From: Gelatoporia subvermispora B | Lineage: Eukaryota; Basidiomycota; Agaricomycetes; Polyporales; Gelatoporiaceae | Length of the DNA stretch: 64,000 bases | Reading direction: 5' to 3' | Assembly (NCBI GenBank): GCA_000320605.2 | Contig: KB445803.1 | Coordinates: 316,382-380,381 of the forward strand | Part shown: positions 55,440 to 64,000 of the stretch, piece by piece | Position numbering within the stretch: the first letter of the stretch is position 1 | How the letters are laid out: every line of letters starts with the position of its first letter | Made by a program: the position numbers and the translations under genes | The notes under the pieces: generated by a model | Databases searched by the model: none | The model's input: the letters and a program-made list of their open reading frames with translations, nothing else | Told to the model about the DNA's origin: nothing

Positions 55440-57850
55440 GCAGTGTTGCACAGACTCCGACTCCGCGCCCTCCAATCGCCCCTCCGCCCCACGTTTCTCT
55501 GGGCATCGCACAAGTCTCGCCCGGACGCGCCCAGGGCCCGCCGAGGCACCTCCCGCCCCGCCGCTATCCTCACGCTGCTGTCAGAAAACCTCCCGCCGGT
55601 CTGCCGGCGCCTCCCATCGGCAGCGCAATTCCCAATCGCGTCGACGAATTCGGGCGGGACCAATCGCGCTGCCAATCGGGCGGGCACGCGACGCGCTGTG
55701 TGCCCCTGAACGTCAACACGCACCGGGCACACGCTCGACTTGGCCTCCGCCTTCTGTGCCCGTCCCTGGCCCGGCGCCGCGTACTCGGACATAACGATGA
55801 CCTCTCCACAGCGGCGTGCTTCTGTCCCTGCGTGCCTTCAAGTTTGCCATCTTCGCAATGAGACCCGCCGATCTGCATCTGGACTTCTCGCGCCGACGGG
55901 TACTGGTTCGGCATCCACAGTTTGGTGCGATCTAGATGATCTTTCCCCAAATCCCGGGATGCACATCCATGGTGCGCGCGGAACTAAGCTGGAAATGCTT
56001 GTAATCTGTTGTGCTGTCCTTGTACTTCTTGTTCCGCCAATCAATGCAACTTCCCCAGCGGACCTGATGACGTGGTGTATAGACTTGATACATTGCAGTC
56101 CAATAACCATCAATGTCGATTCATGCTCGCAATCTCCTGCCAATCCACGCGCACACCCCGTGTTCCTGATCAGATCTGTCCCATCTTGGGCATCCAACCT
56201 TCCTCAGTTGATGTAGGCGCTCACACGAAGTACCGTGCCTCCGCCACTATTCGGATGGAAGCTCCGTCCTACGCGGCCCGCGACAAAAGACCGGCCATCC
56301 CGCATTCATGGCTTCGAAGCTATCGTACTGACCGTCATTTTTCACATGCTATGAGTGCGACGTTCGGGTTTGAGCGAGGTGCGCCTTCTCGGCACTTACA
56401 ATGACTGCCATATATCTGGAAGTTACGCTGACGCCGTGGAGTCGATGTCAAATGTTCAAATAATCATCTGTCGCGGTGTTCTATAACTCGACGGACATTG
56501 CACTGCTACCGGCACCCTTGGCTGGACAGATGACTCGTAACATCCATTTCCGGCTCTGCCGGCTGTCTAGTAGGAGAGCTACGCCGAATTTCATTTCAAC
56601 AGCCTTATATCATTGTTCTGAGCAGACTTTCGAGCCATACTATCACAGCTCATTCCTCCTCCCTATTGCACCCGCTACAACTCCTCACGCATAGCGGATA
56701 TATTCGAAATCGCCCCATACGGGTCGTCGCGAGACACACCGCACTTCGGCAGCTAAAGGTTCCCCGCTCCACTCCTTACGGAGCCACTCGCTCTCTCACG
56801 AGAAGCGGGTTAACACCACTGCCGCCCCAAAAGCACGCACGTGCCGCGCATGAGGGGTGTGGAGAAGGAGAGCACGCTATTGCGCCTTCCCTTCTCTAGG
56901 CTGAGCTAACAAAGTTGTGCGCAAACGAGCGGATGATGATCGATTTAGAAGGCGCGACCGGGCGTAAGAGCGGCACAGGATTCGGTCTGCAAAGCCGGGA
57001 AGCAGGCGGACAGTACTCTCTGCTAGAATTGCATCGCGTTCGAAGTGAGACAAGCATCGTCAAGATGGCGTTATTGGTGCCCACCACGAACATGCGTGGT
57101 GTATCTGCACGTCTACTTAAACACCGCTACGGTGATCTAGTCGATAAAGAAGATAAGCAGATAGAAGACGTGGTAGGAGCTGCGGGTTGGAGTCTCAGCC
57201 AGCAGATGGTATGGTATACAGTCAGACGGCACTCCCCGAGAACCCTACTACAGCACTTGATGTGATATGTAAATACCGAAGCATACATCCGTCTATGTTA
57301 CACATCCGCGCCATGCTCACGCAGAAGGGCAGCAATCGTGCGCCTACCTGCACGCACCTCTCCATGCTCGCTATCGAAATCAATGAAGTCCGGAATGTTG
57401 TCCTCATCAGTTTCGGTTTGAAGCACCGTCCTTCCACCGCTGTCTCGTGCCTTGACATCTGCGCCTTTCTTCACGCATCAGTAAAACCTCCATTTGACTT
57501 ATAACGTCTTATTTGCCTTTCGAGGTACTTATTGGGCGCTAACGAAGCAGAAAGACGCCGCTAAGTCCCAAAAAGGTGAATAAGACGTGTTGAGATAACT
57601 CGAGATTTTGCTGATGACCGAGTAGAAGTGCAATGTCGTCATATCCGCCTTCACATGCGGCTACTAACGCGGTACAAAATTCTCCGCCCCCTGCGTTGAC
57701 ATATGCGCCGTGATCTATAAGGAGACGTACATTAATTATCGTGGCCGTGAGGAACAGCGCCGGTTCAAACTTCAGCCACTGCGAACAAATATTTGCCTTG
57801 GCGCCCTGCCTCTTGGCGCCGGGCGTGAGTCGGTGGCTGCAGATGTTCAT
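55440..57850 (-). repeat. Segmental duplication, copy 2 (inverted)
   Basis: Reverse-complement counterpart of 28780-32200. It includes the NLR tail relic, the block at 56900-57230, one tandem unit at 56420-56690, the block at 55840-56230 and the GC-rich block at 55440-55750. It is flanked on both sides by TrpRS-derived fragments. Confidence 0.7.
57220..57770 (-). pseudogene. Relic of an NLR ankyrin tail
   Basis: On the reverse strand, VRLLIDHGAYVNAGGGEFCT then ALVAACEGGYDDIALLL (57760-57620) matches the last ankyrin units of the gene at 23904. After an interruption, the tail and 3' flank equivalent runs to 57220. Nothing of the NACHT domain is present. It abuts the TrpRS leader at about 57775. 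Confidence 0.75.
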
Positions 57851-59060
57851 GTGCTGTCCTGAACATCTCGCCGAGTGACGACGCTATTTGCGACAGATCG
57901 CCAGCAATGCAACAATGTCTAGTCTTCGACGATTGTTGTCGAGTTGCTCCACTTCTCCCATCGCAACAACGGAGATCGTCCTCTCCGGCATCTACTCCAA
58001 AATCAATGTGTGCTCTACCGTCAACTTCATTTCTCAAACCGTTGTGTGCTGTAGGTGGGGAGCTTCTTTGGAGCACTTGTGAAATGATCGAACTGCAGAA
58101 CGGTTCTCTTCCCGAAGATAAGCTCGTCGCCTCGTTCGTCGGCTAGCACGTGTTGGCGCTACCATAGGACCACCAGGTCTAGAGTTCTGAGTACGGCTCG
58201 AAGGATAACCCTCGCAGTTCTCCTTGCCATCGGGCTCGACCGGACGCTTTCTACCAGCCTGGTATTCTATTTTTTATGCTGCAGTGGACGATACTCACCG
58301 AATCGTACGACCCTGATCATACTGAGCTAAGCATCTGAAACGCTCCCACCCATGGGGAAGCTATGTTGAATCTCAACGTAGAATCTTCTTTGCGCCTTTT
58401 AAATACGTGTCTTTCAACAAGATTCTAACAGGATATGGAGTCCAGCCTGGCGGCCTCGTACAATGCGAATGACATGACCCGAGGTCGACGGATTCCTGTC
58501 CAACATTGGTCTCGCTGCCTACTACCTAGGCTACCCTGTCCTGCAAGCAGCCTATATTCCAGCCTAAAAGTACGTGATGTCTGCACTTTTTTCACCCTCG
58601 CTCCAACCCGAAGTCGTTATAGAGCTACACATGTCTCCGTCGGTGAAGACCAGGAGCAACACCTCGAGCTTCTGCGTGACCTGTCGGGCATTCTATTTAG
58701 GAGTTCAAGGCCGACGTCTCGTTCGCTCGTTCAGAGCATGTCATCAGTACGCGAATGTCTACATTCATGAATCCTACGTACCTGGCCGTCTTCTCCAGCC
58801 CTGTCTTGTCGTGTCCTCTCTTCTCAGGATCCCTCATCCAAGATGTCTAAATCCGCCGCCGACGCGAACTTCCGCGCCCCCCTCATCAATAGCACGTCGA
58901 CCATCAACAAAGAAGATCGGCAGTACCCTGAAAAACCCCAGTGCTGGCACCACCTACGACCCACAGACCAGACCGAGCGCGGCGGAGAGCGCAACTCGAA
59001 GCTACTGCGCGCACAGAGAGCTAGATGCACCTCGTTGTGGATGAGATGGCAGTGAGCGGG
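57770..59060 (+). pseudogene. TrpRS pseudogene retaining intron positions
   Basis: It begins with the leader block CAGCCACTGCGAACAAATAT, then ATTEIVLSGI (intact: VVFSGI), a degraded second exon ([15 protein letters not shown]), the region APPMGKLC-like near 58340, [20 protein letters not shown] near 58640, and MSKSAADANFRAPLINSTST near 58845. Frames are broken several times and the signature PTGIPH is lost. The intron before the VGEDQEQ exon is still visible, so the duplication was at DNA level. Confidence 0.8.
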
Positions 59061-59275
59061 ACCCATTGAAATATTCTATTGGACGGACGCCCGAGCAGAC
59101 GATCGTGGACCCGCGGAGCTGTCATAGGATTCCCTGGGCTCGCCGCAGTGGCGTGCTTCTGTCCTTTCGACAGGCGTGTCGTGAGCCGCCGAGCTGCGTC
59201 CGCCGGACGCGCCGGGTCCCGATATGGCATATCCCGTACCAATCCACCCGTGCAGATCGAGATCCTGATCTGATC
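59060..59275 (+). repeat. Repeat block behind TrpRS pseudogene
   Basis: Second copy of the block at 55200-55340. It is followed at 59285-59330 by a short phrase (CTCATTTAATAGATGTAGGC vicinity) that also occurs at about 56200 and, inverted, at about 31345. Confidence 0.65.
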
Positions 59276-59329
59276 GTACCGCTTCAAGGCATTCAACTTC
59301 CTCATTTAATAGATGTAGGCGCTCACATC

Positions 59330-60670
59330 GAAAAGGATTTCTCGCGCCACTGTCGGGATCGTAGTTCTGCCCGTACGCCTGCAACAGAAGACCTGCAAGT
59401 CTTTCTTCATGTACTCAGTGCTATCCGTGTGTATATCAAGATATCTCCGGACGCAACGCTGGCTCAGTCGAAGCGGCATAGCGATCGGCTCCTGCAGCGA
59501 TCGCTACAGCTGGAGATTGCGCTACCGCCGTGGACCCAGCGCCCGGACATCCAGATATCCAGCTGTCACGAGACTCGTGACGCCGGCCGGTGCAACGCTG
59601 TCAGCACAACCCGATCCAGACATGACTCCGAAAGTCCACTCTGCTAGCGGTCTGTATGACCCAAGCACCCGCCTCACCAGCACCACTCGCCGCATCGACT
59701 TTCTGGCACCATGAATGGGCTGCATCTATACTTCGTTGACTCCCTCCGCGGGCTACGAAGAATTCAGAGTGAGTCTATTCACTACCATGCTTCGCTCCGT
59801 TGCTAAGGACCGGACAGTCTACATTGCGCCTCCGTGAGTCTCAGCTTCTGCGCCGTAATAATGCTCCCTGCGCGGGCGACGGAACGCTCCAAGTCAGTCC
59901 ATTAATACCGTGTTCCATACTATTACTAGTGAGGCAGAGTGCACACGATGGAATAGTCCACCTTGTCTCTCCTCATTCAGCTTCAAGTTGTACGCGGCTG
60001 TGTCACATTGCTCCTCGACGCTCGTGCAGGATCTCAGCCTGGCGAATAAAAAGCTCTGCGCTATACTGGTCCTCGGGACCCCGCGTTTTCTTCCATAGAT
60101 GTTCCGTCGCGCGGACATCGTGGTAGAAACATTGCACTGTATCATCGTCAGTCACATGTCGCACGAGGGCACGGCACCATACAATCCACGTCGGAGCGAC
60201 ATTCGCTACTCGCACTGGACACAACGTTATTCTGTCTCGGGCGAGATTGCGGTGCAGAGGTCGAGTTTCACGGAGGCGTGATGCAAACACTTCGGACTAC
60301 AGTACGAACCGGTCCCGCATCCCATAGTACGCATTTCACTACTGATCCAAACAAACAATGGCATGGACAAATGAGTTAAGGAAGATAAATGGTGCTGCGA
60401 GTTGGAAGTTTAGAACATCGCCGCCTGTCTCCGACCTCTACCCCACCTCTGTAGCGCGCGCGGTACATCGCATCGTGCGCCTGTAGCTTTGCAGTGTGCA
60501 GATCACTCCAGGATGCTGGCTTTCTACCGCCTTTGCACAACACTGACTGTATGCGTACGGATAAGGCACGATTGATGCGGAAGAAGAAATGCTATCCAGG
60601 AAGTCTCCAGGACAAAGCACCGTGGCATCAGAGAACTCGGTGAATTGCCGCCTCTCGACGGCAGTACCCT
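59330..60670. other. Intergenic, nothing recognised
   Basis: Several overlapping frames on both strands but no family similarity. It lies between the TrpRS repeat block and a helicase remnant and may be the decayed interior of a mobile element. Confidence 0.35.
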
Positions 60671-60849
60671 TGCTTGCCCTGTTGCACATGTTCGACTTTC
60701 TCGTTCAGAGTATATTTTTTCTGTATAATTTATAACAGCATAACAACGACCGCAGTGGTATATTCCATCCCCGCAAAAACTAGAGGGCCTGGAAGATTCT
60801 GTTATCCGGTTGAGGTTGCGACATGGTCGTTCCAAATTATGGTCCATGC

Positions 60850-61190
60850 AAGCAGGATTCCAGGAACAGTCATAAGACATATTCGCGAACCGGCCGCAGG
60901 CGTCAATTTTCCATGACAGCAGCGTACGCTTTCACGGATTATCGTGCTCAGGGCCAAACAATCCCTTGTGTGCTGGTCGACATCGCGACACCTCCGACAG
61001 GTGGCCTTAGTCTATTCAACTTCTACGTCGCTATGTCCCGGAGTTCAGGAAGAGCGACAATCCGGCTCCTACGAGACTTCGACGAAGAGCTTTTCATGGC
61101 GTCACATAGTCCATGATGATCGCTTAGAAGCTTTGAATACCGCGACGGAGGTATGGTGGAGAGAAATGGGTCACAATTACATTCAGAACC
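60850..61190 (+). pseudogene. C-terminal remnant of a PIF1/Helitron-type DNA helicase
   Basis: The frame reads RRRQFSMTAAYAFTDYRAQG, then QTIPCVLVDIATPPTGG, LFNFYVAMSRSSGR and TIRLLRDFDEELF, the last motifs of PIF1-like helicases (motif V and VI region). A frameshift follows, after which the other frame has DDRLEALNTATEVWWREM, the usual tail. All ATPase motifs upstream (Walker A, Walker B) are absent. It is a dead fragment of a mobile element or of a dispersed helicase family. Confidence 0.75.
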
Positions 61191-61199
61191 GGGAATTCT

Positions 61200-61839
61200 T
61201 GATGTATTGTTGTATGTATGGGGTTTGTATGATATAAAAGGAAATAATAGGGACTGTGTTTGCGCGTGCTTGTAGTGTGCGTGTGCGTGTTAGCATGTGA
61301 TAAGGCCAAACAAATACAAACGGTGAGACGAAAGTGGGCTTCAATTCTCGGTCGGACAGAACCCTTGTCAAGCAAGGGGATTCGAAACTGTCGGATCGTC
61401 TCAAACATTCTTCGCAGGCGTTTCTCGAGGTTTTTCGAGTTTTGCTATCATCTACCGTGTGCACAAATAGCACGATGAACTCACATCTCGTGCATATCGA
61501 GACACGTGACACACAGATCAAGCGGTGCCCATCTTCGAACTGCCCGTCCGGAACATCCGAACAGTATTCGTGACGTCTCATAGTTCCATTGTCTTACTAA
61601 CGTCATTGATTATACATCGCAGTCCCAAAACGACGGCGAGAACGAGCACGACTCTATTGTCTCGAGGGTCGGCAAATCGGTACCAGTATAGGAGAGAGAC
61701 AGGTTCCCGAGACTAGAGGAGGCCCCTAGTGTCAATATATTATGAAGGAACAAGTATATGATAGGCCCTATAGCAGCATTGCAGTGCGATGTTCAGCAGT
61801 AGACATGATATATAGATAACGAGGCGTACAAAGCGGAAA
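61200..61839. other. Intergenic, 3' flank of the reverse NLR gene
   Basis: AT-richer with GT-rich runs near 61255-61300. No gene supported. Confidence 0.35.
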
Positions 61840-64000
61840 TTAGTCTTGCGCACCACACTCACGTAGAAGGGCAATAATTGCGCGTTTTTCGTCAAGCTTC
61901 CGGGAAAGCTCTTCATCGGTGTCTGCAATCAACCGAAGATTCTTCTCATACATTGCGTATTGAAAGACTGTTTCTCCATCACAGTCCTGTGCATTGACAT
62001 CTGCACCATGCTCAATGAGCAGACGTGCAACCTCGAGGTGTGCATACAATGATGCGCCATGCAGTGCGGTCCAACCACTCTCTTCGTCCTGTGCATTGAC
62101 ATCGGCGCCGTGCTCAATGAGCAGACGTGCAACCTCGAGATGTCCCCACGTTGATGCGGCCTGTAGCGCGGTCCCATCTTCATAGCCTTTCGCATTGACA
62201 TCGGCACCGTGCTCAATGAGCAGTTTCGCAACCTCAAGATGCCCTTCCGAAGACGCGGCATTTAGCGCATCGTTGCGCGCCCCGGCCCCATGCGAAAGAA
62301 GTAGACGTGCGGTCTCGAGATGGCCGCCGTAAGACGCCCAATCTAGCGCGTGTCCACCGATTTTGCCCACCACATCTGCGCCGTGTTCGATGAGCAAACG
62401 TACGACCTCGAGATGTCCGTCTAAGGATGCGGCACGTAGCGCGGATCGCCAGTGTCCGCCCAACACATTGACATCTGCACCGTGGTTGATGAGCAGACGT
62501 GTCACCTCGAGATGTCCGCGTAATGATGCGGCATGTAGTGCGGTTCCGTAGAACCCGCCCTTCGCATTGACATCTGCGCCGTGTTCCATGAGCAGACATA
62601 CAACATCGAGATGTCCGTGTGAAGATGCGGCTCGTAGCGCAGTACCATCCTCTCCGCCTTTCGTATTGATATCTGCACCACGCTCAATGAGCAGAGATAC
62701 AATATCGAGACGTCCAGCTGAAGATGCGGCTTGTAGTGCAGTTCCATGGTATCCGCCCACAGCACTGACATCGGCGCCGCGTTCCATGAGCAAACACACG
62801 ATGTCGAAATGTCCGCGTACGCACGCGCCTTGTAGCGCGGTTCCATAGTATCCGCCCACAGCATTGACATCGGCTCCGCGCTCCACGAGCAAATGCACGA
62901 TGTCGAGATGTCCGTGGTAAGATGCGGCTTGTAGCGCGGTTTCATAGTACCCGCCCACCGCATTGACATCAGCACTGTGCTCAATCAGCAGACGTGCGAC
63001 ATCGAGATGACCCTCTCTTGATGCGACCTGTAGTGCCGGTCCGTAGTATTTATCCTGGGCATCCACTTCGACTGCGCAGGCAGACAGCAGATATTCTGTT
63101 GTGATGTAGAAGGAGTGTAAAGAAACGCAGTATAATGGATTGGAATGAGGAATCTTCTTGAACCTCCACATGCCAACCGCCGAGTTGTGTAGACGGCTCC
63201 ATGCACTATAATGAGGCCTCCGGGGGTCAAACGCAAGTTCCATGGCTTCTCGAAGGCCTGTCTCTACGTTCTTGGCCTTTGCATGTTCCATCCAAAACTG
63301 CGCAGCATAAGCAGAAAGAGGGTATGGTGTGGTGCTGGAATTGCCAGCGATGATAGTATCATCGAGCTGCAGCAAAACTCCAAGACAAGCCTTGGCGAAC
63401 GTGAAATGTGCATATTCCTCCGGGATGTGGAACCTATGAATTCTGTCATCCACATCAGACGCAAGACGCTGAGAGACAAAGTATTCCTGCACTGAGAAGT
63501 GGGCAAATTGGACTGTTTCCGTCTTCGAGTCGATCACGATCAGTGAAGAACACATAGACAAGATGTCTCCTTTGGGGTCCTTTGGGCGCCAGTCCGCCAC
63601 CAACTGCGGAATTGCAGGGTCGAAATCAATCGCTAGAATCTCTGCAAGTTCGGCGATGCGCAGCGGACGGGCACAAATGGTCAGACACTGGAAGAGTCGA
63701 TGTGTGTATTCCCAACTTGGTGTATCGAGATGTAGGAGCACGCGTCGATACGTCTCGTCGAGGGTCTTCGGTAGGTCGTCTAGGACTCTACGGATGGTGG
63801 CAGGAAGACATCCACGCAGCATCTCGAGCTGACAAAATGCCCATCTAAACCTACGTGAGTAGGTCAGCATTGAGCACTGAGGAGTGTCAGGGTGACATAC
63901 ATCCCGTTAGCCTTTTCCGAGAGGCGTGCAATTGCCAGAGCTCTGTCTTGTGGCTTCCATCGTTGGAACGCCGATTGGGACTCTATAACAGAGCTCACAT
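61840..64000 (-). CDS. NACHT-ankyrin receptor, 5' part beyond the window
   Basis: The gene enters from the right edge. The first visible exon (64000 to about 63901) reads SVIESQSAFQRWKPQD then RLSEKANG, the end of the NACHT region. An intron at the same site as in the gene at 23904 follows, then WAFCQLEMLRGCLPATIRRV, DIDPAIPQ-like helical segments, QFAHFSVQEYFVSQRLASD and about 12 ankyrin repeats (63090-61900), ending ALLRECGAQD at 61840. Repeats carry phrases GYYGTALQGA and LLIEHGADVNA. Walker A and B and any N-terminal effector domain lie outside. It is a close paralog of the gene at 23904 and points towards it. The role inferred is non-self recognition. Confidence 0.87.
61960..63040 (-). 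repeat. Ankyrin-coding tandem DNA repeats, second array
   Basis: About 12 units of 99 bases. Several share the phrase ACATCTGCGCCGTG or close variants on the plus strand. One unit (about 62340-62380) has lost the GTALQ phrase and reads GHALDWASYGG, and the next begins NDALNAASSEG. Confidence 0.8.

Noticed and set aside
62000..62850. Forward-strand repeat frames (for example 62567-62848) resembling the above
   Set aside because: Antisense of the second ankyrin array.

Overview
The window is nuclear DNA of a filamentous basidiomycete, most likely a wood-decay agaricomycete such as a polypore. This rests on many 45-70 nt GT-AG introns, GC-rich coding exons, gene families typical of Agaricomycetes (F-box paralogs, Goodbye-NACHT-ankyrin receptors) and a eukaryotic tRNA-Cys. 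The species call is inference.

Layout. 0.6-7.8 kb: a large intersectin/Pan1-like endocytic scaffold (QxTG repeats, EH, coiled coil, Pro-rich, WH2, two SH3, DH-PH) in about 18 exons. 8.5-11.2 kb: a GH5 steryl/ceramide glucosidase. 11.4-20.6 kb: an F-box family cluster with one intact gene (18.85-20.65 kb), one copy with a single nonsense codon (11.8-13.6 kb), one heavily frameshifted copy (16.5-18.1 kb) and a short relic (11.4 kb). The autophagic lipase Atg15 (14.3-15.9 kb) and a tRNA-Cys (16.0 kb) lie among them. 21-22.4 kb: a reversed relic of mitochondrial tryptophanyl-tRNA synthetase. 23.9-29.1 kb: a complete NLR-like receptor (Goodbye, NACHT, about 18 ankyrin repeats). 29.1-33.8 kb: non-coding repeat DNA. 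33.8-42.1 kb: a dual-specificity phosphatase, an F-box-like protein and the NatC subunit Mak10/NAA35. 43.2-44.5 kb: an unclear reverse-strand locus. 45.8-51.7 kb: SUV3 mitochondrial RNA helicase, a small membrane/secreted protein, a conserved unknown gene and the intact mitochondrial TrpRS. 52.2-54.0 kb: a decayed F-box copy. 54.8-61.2 kb: a mosaic of TrpRS fragments, an NLR tail relic, repeats and a PIF1-like helicase remnant. 61.8-64.0 kb: a second NACHT-ankyrin receptor, cut by the window edge.

The housekeeping genes sit as intact islands. The DNA between them shows repeated duplication and decay: four TrpRS-derived loci, five F-box loci and three NLR loci. A block at about 28.8-32.2 kb reappears inverted at about 57.8-55.4 kb. 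SUV3 and TrpRS both serve mitochondrial gene expression. The intersectin serves endocytosis and actin, and Atg15 serves vacuolar lipid turnover. The NLRs are candidate non-self recognition receptors. All exon joins were made by eye from splice signals and family conservation, so individual boundaries may be off.
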